From Erwinia aphidicola (GTDB taxonomy: Bacteria; Pseudomonadota; Gammaproteobacteria; Enterobacterales; Enterobacteriaceae): DNA of 64,000 bases. Under the pieces are notes generated by a model. That model was not told the DNA's origin. It made no database searches and worked only from the letters and a program-made list of their open reading frames with translations. Both the position numbers and the translations under genes were made by a program. Below are positions 51,417-58,934 of the stretch, one piece after another; the stretch's first letter is position 1; each line of letters opens with the position of its first letter. The stretch spans positions 1 through 64,000 of the forward strand of contig NZ_JACXBP010000012.1 of NCBI RefSeq assembly GCF_014773485.1, given 5' to 3'.

Positions 51417-52457
51417 TTACACCAGCTTGCGCAGCCACGGCACGCGCATCACCAGTGCAATAATCAGCGAAGAGATAATAAACACTGCCAGCGCTACGGC
51501 TGGGATGGTGAACGCCGAGTAGTAACCATTGAACTCCACCGCGACCAGGCGCAGCACGCTCTCCAGCACCAGCATATGCACAAAAAAGATACCTACGCTG
51601 AGCTTTGCCTGACCGCGAATCGCCAGATTAACGCGCCGGGTAAATTGTAATGGCGCATTCAGCAGCATAAAGAAACAGGCCAGCGCCAGCGTAACGACGG
51701 TCGGCGCAGAATAGAACAGAAAAATTCCGTCCGGCCTGCCGATACTGCGCGACAGCGAGTACTCCATCACCGCAGTCAGCACCGCGCTGAGCACGAATAT
51801 CACCGAGGCGATAGTCACTTTTGGCGCGAGCTTATAACGCCTTACTACGCCACCAATAATATAAAAGCCGGAAAGGTAGACCACCATATCGATATTACTG
51901 GGGTTCTGCCGAAGGTGATTTTCCAGCACGCTCTCTTTGAAGTTATCAAACAGCATATAGACCGATGCCAGCGCGAACCAGACGGCGAGAATATAGTTGA
52001 TGCGCTGCTGACTGCCGTATTGAATAAAGGTATTAAGCAGCGGAGTGACCAGGTAAAGCAGAATTAGCGTGTAAATGAACCACAGATGGCTGTAGGCCGG
52101 GGTGCTGAGTAAATCCAGCAGGCTAAAGGGTTTTGGGCTGTCATTCACCGTGCGGTCGTAGACAAAATAGATAATTGTCCAGGCCACCAGCGGGATCAGC
52201 AAATCCAGCACGCGCGTTTTTAGCGTGCTGAGCAGGGATTCATTTTTATTTAGAGAGATATAGCCCGCAATCAGCAGGAAAAGCGGAAATGAAATTCGCC
52301 CCAGCGTGTCATACATCACTGCAACCGACCAGCCGTTATGAAATGAGCCGTAGGGGATCTCTGCGGTGTGCAGCAGGATCACCAAAAAGGTCGCAATCAG
52401 CGTAAGTAATTTAATATTGAGGGTTTTCAACAACAGATTCCTTTGCCAGGGCAGCAC
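51417..52457 (-). CDS. Acyltransferase 3 family membrane protein
   Basis: A 346-residue integral membrane O-acyltransferase (WecH/OafA type) with about ten helices. The catalytic His is in FLVILLHTAEIPYG near residue 30. RISFPLFLLIAGYISLNK near 54 and the AYSHLWFIYTLILLYLVTP segment near 120 are characteristic. It probably acetylates a surface sugar. The GTG at 52457 has no ribosome site; AAGGAATC before TTG codons at 52433 and 52430 suggests a shorter protein that starts MLKTLNIKLL or MKTLNIKLL. Confidence 0.82.
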   Translation of the reverse strand: MLPWQRNLLLKTLNIKLLTLIATFLVILLHTAEIPYGSFHNGWSVAVMYDTLGRISFPLFLLIAGYISLNKNESLLSTLKTRVLDLLIPLVAWTIIYFVYDRTVNDSPKPFSLLDLLSTPAYSHLWFIYTLILLYLVTPLLNTFIQYGSQQRINYILAVWFALASVYMLFDNFKESVLENHLRQNPSNIDMVVYLSGFYIIGGVVRRYKLAPKVTIASVIFVLSAVLTAVMEYSLSRSIGRPDGIFLFYSAPTVVTLALACFFMLLNAPLQFTRRVNLAIRGQAKLSVGIFFVHMLVLESVLRLVAVEFNGYYSAFTIPAVALAVFIISSLIIALVMRVPWLRKLV

Positions 52458-52546
52458 TGCAAAGTCTCTACAGGCTTCAACTTAGGGTAAATGTAACATA
52501 CCTTGGTAAAATCCTGCTGTGTTTACCCGCAAAATTTGCCGTCTGT

Positions 52547-52795
52547 TTAGCTGCGATGCGTTTCTACGGTAATTTGCGCCGCGCAGCTTTCACCGGGTTT
52601 GACCACGCGGAATTCTGCTTTGCCCTGATGCACGTAGATACAGGCGCGCCCCGCATCACCGCCATCCTGCTCCTGCGACAGGGATATCGAAAGGGTTTGC
52701 GCGCTGGAAACGGCTATCAACGCGGCGTACAGCGCCAGCGTGGCGCAAATCAACCGGGCTTTAGTGAGCTTTAATTTACTTTCCGATAGCAACAT
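52547..52795 (-). CDS. Small exported hypothetical protein
   Basis: An 82-residue protein I do not recognise. A signal-anchor-like hydrophobic stretch (RLICATLALYAALIAVSSAQ) occupies about 14-33. The polar remainder has two Cys (GRACIYVHQGKAEF and GESCAAQITV) and so could form a disulfide in the periplasm. GGAGG is correctly spaced before the ATG. It is flanked by the acyltransferase and the KTSC gene on the same strand. Confidence 0.6.
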   Translation of the reverse strand: MLLSESKLKLTKARLICATLALYAALIAVSSAQTLSISLSQEQDGGDAGRACIYVHQGKAEFRVVKPGESCAAQITVETHRS

Positions 52796-52991
52796 GGGTG
52801 CCCTCCGTGAGCGCAGGCTGTCAATAGGGCTGGCGCTGGAGGCGAGGATCCAGAGCGCAACACCATCAATGAAGATAAACGTCTGGCAATATCGGCGTTA
52901 ACCGCCTGGCGACTCTATGGGATAACTCTTATTTTGAATGGTAGCAATACGATGGCGGAAGCGCTGCTGCTTCCGCCCGTGCGCTACGGCA

Positions 52992-53195
52992 TTAATGCTG
53001 GGAAAACTGATGCTTAATGTGCTGATAGAAGTAAGACCCCTTAGACGGGGAGGCCATAAAGAAGTGCCATGTTGTCAGAGGAACATCGCAATAGGTCCAG
53101 GTACCGTGGCCCAGAGTTTCAACTTCCAGTATGCGCTTATCTGCATCGTAACCCACTGAATGAATTGCGGATGATGCAACGGTCTGTCGTTTCAT
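52992..53195 (-). CDS. KTSC-domain protein
   Basis: A 67-residue protein formed by a single KTSC domain: SSAIHSVGYDADKRILEVET, then YCDVPLTTWHFFMASPSKGS with a terminal YFYQHIK. The domain is found alone or fused to lysyl-tRNA synthetase-related proteins, with a proposed RNA-related role. An AGGAGG site lies seven bases before the ATG. Confidence 0.85.
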   Translation of the reverse strand: MKRQTVASSAIHSVGYDADKRILEVETLGHGTWTYCDVPLTTWHFFMASPSKGSYFYQHIKHQFSQH

Positions 53196-53333
53196 TTCAA
53201 CCTCCTTTTATCATCGGTAAGGTTAAAATTTAAGCTGATTTTTGCCCGTTTATCCTGTCAGGGATCAAGAAATTTTATCTTTTGGCACGAAAGGTTAATC
53301 GAAGCGGCAGAAAAAAAGGGGGAAAGGGGGGGA

Positions 53334-53381
53334 GAAAAATAAGCCTCGGGAAGTGGGAAACCCAGCAACACTTCCTGAGGC
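53334..53381 (-). terminator. Minus-strand intrinsic terminator without an annotated gene
   Basis: The stem GCCTCGGGAAGTG / CACTTCCTGAGGC (one G-T pair, 13-base loop) is followed on the minus strand by TTATTTTTC. No minus-strand gene ends here; the nearest upstream feature is the palindromic promoter pair at 53429. It could end a short untranslated RNA. Confidence 0.55.
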
Positions 53382-53428
53382 CATGCAAATGCATAATTCG
53401 TTACAGGAGTTACTTTAGCCGCTTCGCC

Positions 53429-53460
53429 AAACTTGTACAAGTTTATTTTTCTTTGTACAA
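53429..53460. promoter_or_regulatory. Paired TTGTACAA operators overlapping divergent -35 elements
   Basis: AAACTTGTACAAGTTT (53429-53444) is a perfect 16-base palindrome and TTGTACAA recurs at 53453-53460, with centres exactly 20 bases apart. On the plus strand TTGTAC (53453) is 17 bases from TAAAAA (53476); on the minus strand TTGTAC of the first palindrome is 17 bases from TAAAGT. Each palindrome thus covers a promoter-like -35. The binding protein is unknown. Confidence 0.5.
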
Positions 53461-53542
53461 CTTTGTCCGGCGGGGTAAAAAGCGTGACGAAAAGGGGCCA
53501 AACTTGCTAGAGTGCGTTTTTACTGTTTTAGCGGAAATGATT

Positions 53543-53737
53543 ATGTCGAACGAAATTGCCCATCCGTCCAGCAGCCCGAAGCAGGCTGCCTTACAGCTGG
53601 TGATTGAACTGGTACGTGCGGGGAAGCTCAGCCCGCTGCAGGGAGATGCATCAAATATGATCTCTATCTACGAGCAGTTTAAAACGCATTTTGAAGCGGA
53701 TAAACAGAAACACGCCTCGGGTTCAGCCATCTCCTGA
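53543..53737 (+). CDS. Small hypothetical protein
   Basis: A 64-residue, mostly helical, soluble protein that I do not recognise (SPKQAALQLVIELVRAGKL, then MISIYEQFKTHFEADK). It probably starts at the ATG of 53543; an ATG six bases earlier would add MI, and the longer frame running back to 53282 is low-complexity and unlikely. It lies downstream of the paired TTGTACAA operators, which probably control it. Confidence 0.6.
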   Translation: MSNEIAHPSSSPKQAALQLVIELVRAGKLSPLQGDASNMISIYEQFKTHFEADKQKHASGSAIS

Positions 53738-53802
53738 TCTTCAGCTTTGATGCGGTCAGCTACGGGGTGCTCCGTAGCTGACGGAGATGACGAGTTATTC
53801 CC

Positions 53803-55380
53803 TCATTGCTTACTAACGCGGTCAAAGTACAGCAGGCTGATACCAATGCCCTGATGTGCCCCCTGAATATTTTTCCCCAGCCCGACAAGTTGTTGCCCCT
53901 GTAGCGAGACCACAAACGGTGAATTTTGCTGGATGTCTGTTTGCAGCTGCTGATAAAGCGCCGTGCGTTTTTGCGTATCACTTTCCGCCGCCGCCGCGCG
54001 CGTTTTGGCACTCAATTCCGGGATATTCCAGCCAACGCGCCACGCCAGCGTTTTCGGGCCGCCCGCGACGTTATAGGCGAAGGTGCTGGCATTGCTGTTG
54101 GCATCAACGTAATCCGCGCCCCAGTAGATAAAGATCGACTGGAAATTGCGGCTGCGCATTTTGCTCCACAGCTCGGACTCGGCGACCGGCTGAATATCAA
54201 TCTGAATATCCGCTTTAGCAAAGCTCGCCTGCAGCGCCTGGGCAATATCGCTGTACGGCGGCTGGCTGACGACGGTCAGCGCAAAGCGCGTGCCGGGCTT
54301 GATCCCGCCCTTCGCCAGGATCGCTTTGGCTTTCGCCACATTGTAGTGGAACGGCTGGTTGGTCAGCGCGCCCTCAAAACCGGCAGGCAGGAACGTTTGA
54401 TGCACCTGATACTGGCCTTTCAACAGCTGCTGAGAAAGGCTGTTGTAATCCACCAGCCAGCGGGCAGCCTGCCACAGCGCGGGGTTGCCCAGCGCCGGCT
54501 GCTGCTTATCCTGGGTATTGAAGCCGAGATAATAGATCAGGCTGGAGGGGAAGCTGGCGACCTGCACCTTGCCCTGCTTTTGCAGCGTGGCGAACTGGTC
54601 GGCGCCCAAATTATAGGCGACGTCGGCATCGCCGCTCTCCAGCAGCAGGCGGCGTGAACCGGCATCGCTGACGTTCTTCAGGATCACCCGCTTGAGAGGG
54701 GGGGCTGGCTGAGCGTGCGGGTTCTGCTCCAGCACCAGCGCCTGCTGGGGCACGTAGTTGCGGATGCTGTAGGCCGCGCTACCTGCCGAGTGAGTGCGCA
54801 GCCAGCCGTTGCCAGCGTCCCGATCCGTCACGTGCTGCTGCACCAGCTTGCTGTCCACTACCGAGGCGACGGGTGAGGTCAGCAGGCGCAGAGCCAGATC
54901 GCGCCCAATTGCCGACTGCCAGCGGATCTCCAGCTGATGGTCGCCGCGCCGGGTAAACTGCGCATCCACATTGTCTGGCGTCCAGCCAAACTCCCCGAGG
55001 ATAAACACCGGGGTTTTATTCAGCTTCACCGCGCGCGTCAGCGAGTAAATGACATCGTCGGCAGTGACGGGATTGCCGCTGGCAAACTTCGCGTCCGCTT
55101 GCAGGGTAATCAGCAGGCTGTGCTCGCTGCTCCCCGGCTGCCAGCTGCTGGCCAGCTGCGGCCTGAGCTGACGAGGGTCGCTGATATCCGGCGTGACCAG
55201 CGTTTGGTAGACGTTACGCAGGCTGCTGGTGCTGACGGTTTCAAAACTCTCCGCCGGATCAAAGCTGATAATCCCGTCAAGCGAGATAGCAACGATCAGC
55301 GTATCGGCTGGCGTGGCGGCCTGGGAACCGGGGCTGAGCAACAGGGCGGTAGTGAATAACAGCGGCAGTAATTGGCGCAT
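53803..55380 (-). CDS. Peptide/nickel-type ABC transporter binding protein (second copy)
   Basis: A 525-residue family-5 solute-binding protein. The signal peptide MRQLLPLLFTTALLLSPG ends at SQA. SFDPAESFETVSTSSLRNVY near residue 38 and KFASGNPVTADDVIYSLTRA near 97 are family segments. It is clearly a paralogue of the binding protein at 58934-60502, with similarity along the whole length. It lies 145 bases downstream of the transporter's last ATPase gene, after a palindromic repeat. Confidence 0.85.
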   Translation of the reverse strand: MRQLLPLLFTTALLLSPGSQAATPADTLIVAISLDGIISFDPAESFETVSTSSLRNVYQTLVTPDISDPRQLRPQLASSWQPGSSEHSLLITLQADAKFASGNPVTADDVIYSLTRAVKLNKTPVFILGEFGWTPDNVDAQFTRRGDHQLEIRWQSAIGRDLALRLLTSPVASVVDSKLVQQHVTDRDAGNGWLRTHSAGSAAYSIRNYVPQQALVLEQNPHAQPAPPLKRVILKNVSDAGSRRLLLESGDADVAYNLGADQFATLQKQGKVQVASFPSSLIYYLGFNTQDKQQPALGNPALWQAARWLVDYNSLSQQLLKGQYQVHQTFLPAGFEGALTNQPFHYNVAKAKAILAKGGIKPGTRFALTVVSQPPYSDIAQALQASFAKADIQIDIQPVAESELWSKMRSRNFQSIFIYWGADYVDANSNASTFAYNVAGGPKTLAWRVGWNIPELSAKTRAAAAESDTQKRTALYQQLQTDIQQNSPFVVSLQGQQLVGLGKNIQGAHQGIGISLLYFDRVSKQ

Positions 55381-55486
55381 AAAAAAAGTCCTGAATCGGT
55401 TGAGATATCAGGACTATAGAGGTTCACTGCGCGCTTCAGAAATGCCGGATCTGACTATGGTTAGTTGTTTACCACAATATCCTTCA

Positions 55487-55509
55487 GTAGGGGCCGGGCA
55501 TGCCCGGCC
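55487..55509 (+). repeat. GTAGGGGC palindrome
   Basis: GTAGGGGCCGGGCATGCCCG followed by GCC: GGCCGGGC pairs with GCCCGGCC across AT. It shares the GTAGGGGC head with the elements at 23818, 29139 and 37898. It lies within the peptide-transporter operon, between the last ATPase gene and the second binding protein. Confidence 0.7.
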
Positions 55510-55525
55510 AGTACGTGAGTCGGGG

Positions 55526-56191
55526 TCAGCCGACAATACGGCCCTGATCCATATGCACTGCGCGATCGCACATGTGGTCGATAACATCCGGATCGTGGCT
55601 GACCAGCACCATCGTCAGGTTATCCTGCTGCTTGAGCTGATTAAGCAGATTGAGGATCTCCGCCTGCACCGACATATCCAGCGCCGATGTCGGCTCATCC
55701 AGCAGCAGGATCTTCGGCTGCAGCAGCAGAGCGCGTACAATCGCCACGCGCTGGCGCTGGCCGCCGGAGAGCTGATGCGGATAACGATCGGCCATCGCCG
55801 GATCCAGCCCGACGTGGCGGAACCCCTGATCGATACGATCGTCAATATTATCGCTTTTCAGCAGCTTCAACGGCTCTGCCAGCGTGCGGCGCAGGCGGTG
55901 CCGGGGATGCAGCGAGGCATAGGGATCCTGAAACACCATCTGCACGTCGCGGCGCAGCTGTCCGCTGAAGGCTTTGCCAGGCTGGGCGTGATGCCCGGCC
56001 AGCTGCATCTCACCGCGCCAGTGCGGATTCAGCCCGGCCAGCACCCACAGCAGCGACGACTTGCCGCAGCCGGAAGGGCCAACCAGACCAAAACACTCAC
56101 CCGGCGTGACCGAGAGCGAAACATCATGCACCACGGTGCGCAGTTCGTAGCCCTGCTTATGGGCCACGCTCAGCTGGGATAATTCAATCAT
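55526..56191 (-). CDS. Peptide-type ABC transporter ATPase (DppF-like)
   Basis: A 221-residue ABC ATPase. Walker A GPSGCGKSS near residue 39, the signature LSGGQRQRVAIVRAL near 134 and Walker B ILLLDEPTSALDM near 156. It lacks the C-terminal oligopeptide-binding extension of full-length DppF/OppF, ending soon after VHMDQGRIVG. The ATG at 56191 overlaps the previous ATPase gene by eight bases. Confidence 0.87.
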   Translation of the reverse strand: MIELSQLSVAHKQGYELRTVVHDVSLSVTPGECFGLVGPSGCGKSSLLWVLAGLNPHWRGEMQLAGHHAQPGKAFSGQLRRDVQMVFQDPYASLHPRHRLRRTLAEPLKLLKSDNIDDRIDQGFRHVGLDPAMADRYPHQLSGGQRQRVAIVRALLLQPKILLLDEPTSALDMSVQAEILNLLNQLKQQDNLTMVLVSHDPDVIDHMCDRAVHMDQGRIVG

Positions 56192-57032
56192 GGGAACGCC
56201 CCTGCGCCAGCGCGGCGCGATCCAGTACCGGCAGCGGTTTGCCGTGCGTTGACTTATTCGGGCGGCAGGACCACAGCGTGCGGGTGTAGGGATGCGTCGC
56301 GTGCGGCAGCTGTGCAGCGGGCAGCGTATCGAGGATCTCACCCTGATACATCACCATCACCCGCTCGCAGTGCTCCGAGACCTGCTGCAGATCGTGGCTG
56401 ATCAGCAGCAGGCCCATATTGCGCTGCTCGACCAGATTGCGGATCAGCGCCAGCACCTGATCGCGCATCGCGTGATCGAGCGCGGAGGTCGGTTCATCAG
56501 CAATCAGAAACTGCGGCTCGGCGATCAGCGCGATCGCCAGCATCACGCGCTGGCCCATGCCGCCGGAAAGCTGATGCGGATAGCGCTTCATCTGCTCGGC
56601 AGGCTGCGGCAGCCCCACGGCGGCCAGCATTTCACACACTTTCTCTTTGATCTCAGCGCGGGAAAAACGGCCATGCAGCCTGAGCGGTTCCGCCACCTGC
56701 CAGCCAATGGTGCGCATCGGGTTGAGGGCGTATTTGGGGTCCTGCATCACCATGCCGAGGCTGCTGCCGCGCAGCTGGCTCCAGCGGCGCTCGTTTAGCG
56801 TCAGGCCATTTTCGCCGGCGATGCTGAGCGTGCGCGCCTGCAATTGCAGGGAAGGGGCCAGCAGCCCCATCAGCGCGCGGGCGGTGAGGGATTTGCCGGA
56901 GCCGGATTCGCCGACCAGCGCCACGCGTTCGCGCCCCAGCGTAAAGCTGATGTTTTTCACCAGCTCAGCGCCGCTGGCCGCGCTAATTTTCAGGCTTTCA
57001 GCCACGATTTGCGCAGAAGAATCAGTTGCCAT
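56184..57032 (-). CDS. Peptide-type ABC transporter ATPase (DppD-like)
   Basis: A 282-residue ABC ATPase. Walker A is GESGSGKSL near residue 43, the signature LSGGMGQRVMLAIALI near 155 and Walker B FLIADEPTSALDH near 177. The ATG at 57032 overlaps the upstream permease by 11 bases. A GTG at 57053 is an alternative that adds seven residues. It pairs with the DppF-like ATPase to drive the transporter. Confidence 0.85.
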   Translation of the reverse strand: MATDSSAQIVAESLKISAASGAELVKNISFTLGRERVALVGESGSGKSLTARALMGLLAPSLQLQARTLSIAGENGLTLNERRWSQLRGSSLGMVMQDPKYALNPMRTIGWQVAEPLRLHGRFSRAEIKEKVCEMLAAVGLPQPAEQMKRYPHQLSGGMGQRVMLAIALIAEPQFLIADEPTSALDHAMRDQVLALIRNLVEQRNMGLLLISHDLQQVSEHCERVMVMYQGEILDTLPAAQLPHATHPYTRTLWSCRPNKSTHGKPLPVLDRAALAQGRSHD

Positions 57033-57882
57033 TTCGGGTATCCAGTCGGTCACGCAGGCCGTCGCCTGTCAGATTAAAAGCCAGGCTGGCAAACAGGATG
57101 GCGCCACCGGGAACGGCGGCGACCCACCACTGGTCAAAAATCACCTTGCTGCCTTCGGCCACCATCGAACCCCATTCGGCGGTAGGCGGCTGAATGCCCA
57201 TGCCGAGGAAGCCCAGTCCGGCAGCCGAAAGGATAATGCCGCCGAGGCTAAGCGCGGCGCGCACCACGGCAGTGGGCAGGCAGAGCGGCAGGATATGGCC
57301 GAACATCAGGCGCAGGCCGTTGATGCCCTGCATCCTTGCGGCGGCCAGATAATCACTGCGGCGCAGGGCCAGGGTTTCGGCACGCGCCTGGCGGGCGAAC
57401 GGCGGCCAGCTGGTCAGCGCCAGCGCCAGCGCACCGTTCATCAGGCCGGGGCCCATCATCGCCACCAGCGCCAGCGCAATCACCAGATTCGGCAACGAAA
57501 GGAAAATATCGGTAATGCGCATCAGCACGCGTTCGCTCCAGCCACCAAGATAGCCAGCGCTAATGCCGATCAGCATCCCCACCGGAATAGTCAGCACCAG
57601 GATGAGCGCGACCAGCAGCAGGGTTGGGCGCGCACCGTAGAGCACGCGCGACAGCAGGTCGCGGCCAAAGCCATCGGTGCCGAGCCAGTGGCTGGCGGAA
57701 GGCGGCATCAGGCGCACCGCCATCTCCTGCGCGTTCGGGTCGAACGGTGCCAGCAGCGGAGCAAACAGCGCGGCGAAGATCAGCAGGCCAACCAAGCTCA
57801 GGCCGACCATGAGCGTAATATTGCGCCGCGTTTTCACTACGCGCGGCTGGACGCTTTCAGCATCGGGAAGAGAGTGCGTCAT
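57022..57882 (-). CDS. Peptide-type ABC transporter permease (DppC-like)
   Basis: A 286-residue inner-membrane permease with about six helices. The N-terminal LLAPFDPNAQEM, HWLGTDGFGRDLLSRVLYGA near residue 66 and the EAA loop YLAAARMQGINGLRLMFGHI near 178 define the DppC/OppC family. It overlaps the DppB-like gene by four bases. Confidence 0.9.
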   Translation of the reverse strand: MTHSLPDAESVQPRVVKTRRNITLMVGLSLVGLLIFAALFAPLLAPFDPNAQEMAVRLMPPSASHWLGTDGFGRDLLSRVLYGARPTLLLVALILVLTIPVGMLIGISAGYLGGWSERVLMRITDIFLSLPNLVIALALVAMMGPGLMNGALALALTSWPPFARQARAETLALRRSDYLAAARMQGINGLRLMFGHILPLCLPTAVVRAALSLGGIILSAAGLGFLGMGIQPPTAEWGSMVAEGSKVIFDQWWVAAVPGGAILFASLAFNLTGDGLRDRLDTRNGN

Positions 57883-58934
57883 CGGGTTCTCGGGTCGGTC
57901 AGGTAAGTGAGTGCATCCGCCAGCGCATTGATGGCAATAAAACAGCCGCCAATCAGCAGGGTGGAGCCGAGGATAGCCGGGGTATCCGAAGCGAACAGCG
58001 CCGTGGTCATATAGCGCCCTACGCCCGGCCAGGCAAACACGGTTTCGGTCAGCACCGACCCTTCCAGCAGCGTGGCATAGGAGAGGGCCAGCACGGTGAT
58101 CAGCGTGCCGCGCACGTTAGGGAAGATATGCAGCAGCAGAATGCGCGTGCGTCCGGCCCCTTTAGCGCGCGCCAGCGTCACGTACTCTTTGCTGCTCTCT
58201 TCCAGCAGCGCGGCGCGCAGCAGGCGGGTAATGGTCGCCATCGACAGCAGGCCAAGCACCACCACCGGCAGCCACAGATGCGCAATCGCATTGCGAAACA
58301 TTTCCGGGTCGCCGGAGAGCCAGCTATCAATCAGTACCAGCCCGGTTTTCGGTTCGAGGGTGTAGATCCAGATATCGTCCAGCCGCCCCGGCCCGGCTGA
58401 CCAGTGCAGCACGGCGTAAAACAGCAGCAGTCCGAGCAGGCCGAGCCAGAACACCGGCACCGAATAGCCGAGCAGCGAGATCATGCGGGCAATATTGTCC
58501 AGCAGGCTGCCCGGTTTCCACGCCGCCAGCAGTGCCAGCAGGATGCCAAACACGGCACCAAAAATCATCGCGCAGGTCGCCAGCTCAATGGTGGCGGGGA
58601 AGGTGCGCAGCAGATCGCTGGCAACCGGCTGATTGGTGATGCTGGAAACGCCGAGATCGCCGCGCAGCAGATGTTCCAGATAGTGCCAGAACTGGACCGG
58701 CAGCGGCTGATCCAGGCCGAGACTGGCGCGCACCTGGGCGTAGGTTGACTCGCTGGCGTGATCGCCGGCGATCTGCAGCACCGGGTCAACCGGCGAAAGA
58801 TGAGACAGGGCAAAGGTAAACACCAGTAGCCCAAGCAGGGTAACCACCAGCGAGAGCAGGGCGCTGAGCACCCCGCCGCTGCGGCGCAACAACAGCCGGG
58901 CGGAAGGCCCGGCTTGTGAGACTGATGACGCCAT
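57879..58934 (-). CDS. Peptide-type ABC transporter permease (DppB-like)
   Basis: A 351-residue inner-membrane permease. The N-terminal amphipathic region precedes a helix around residue 35; SLGLDQPLPVQFWHYLEHLL near 70 and the EAA loop YVTLARAKGAGRTRILLLHI near 248 are family segments. The start abuts the stop of the binding protein gene, consistent with one operon. Confidence 0.9.
   Translation of the reverse strand: MASSVSQAGPSARLLLRRSGGVLSALLSLVVTLLGLLVFTFALSHLSPVDPVLQIAGDHASESTYAQVRASLGLDQPLPVQFWHYLEHLLRGDLGVSSITNQPVASDLLRTFPATIELATCAMIFGAVFGILLALLAAWKPGSLLDNIARMISLLGYSVPVFWLGLLGLLLFYAVLHWSAGPGRLDDIWIYTLEPKTGLVLIDSWLSGDPEMFRNAIAHLWLPVVVLGLLSMATITRLLRAALLEESSKEYVTLARAKGAGRTRILLLHIFPNVRGTLITVLALSYATLLEGSVLTETVFAWPGVGRYMTTALFASDTPAILGSTLLIGGCFIAINALADALTYLTDPRTR

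Noticed and set aside
53755..53782. 11-pair perfect hairpin as terminator between the 64-residue gene and the second binding protein
   Set aside because: No T run follows on either strand; it may still be a structural element, but it was not called a terminator.
56647..57906. 419-codon frame antisense to the transporter ATPase and permease genes
   Set aside because: It spans two well-supported genes on the other strand and encodes a Gln/Arg/His-rich product typical of shadows.
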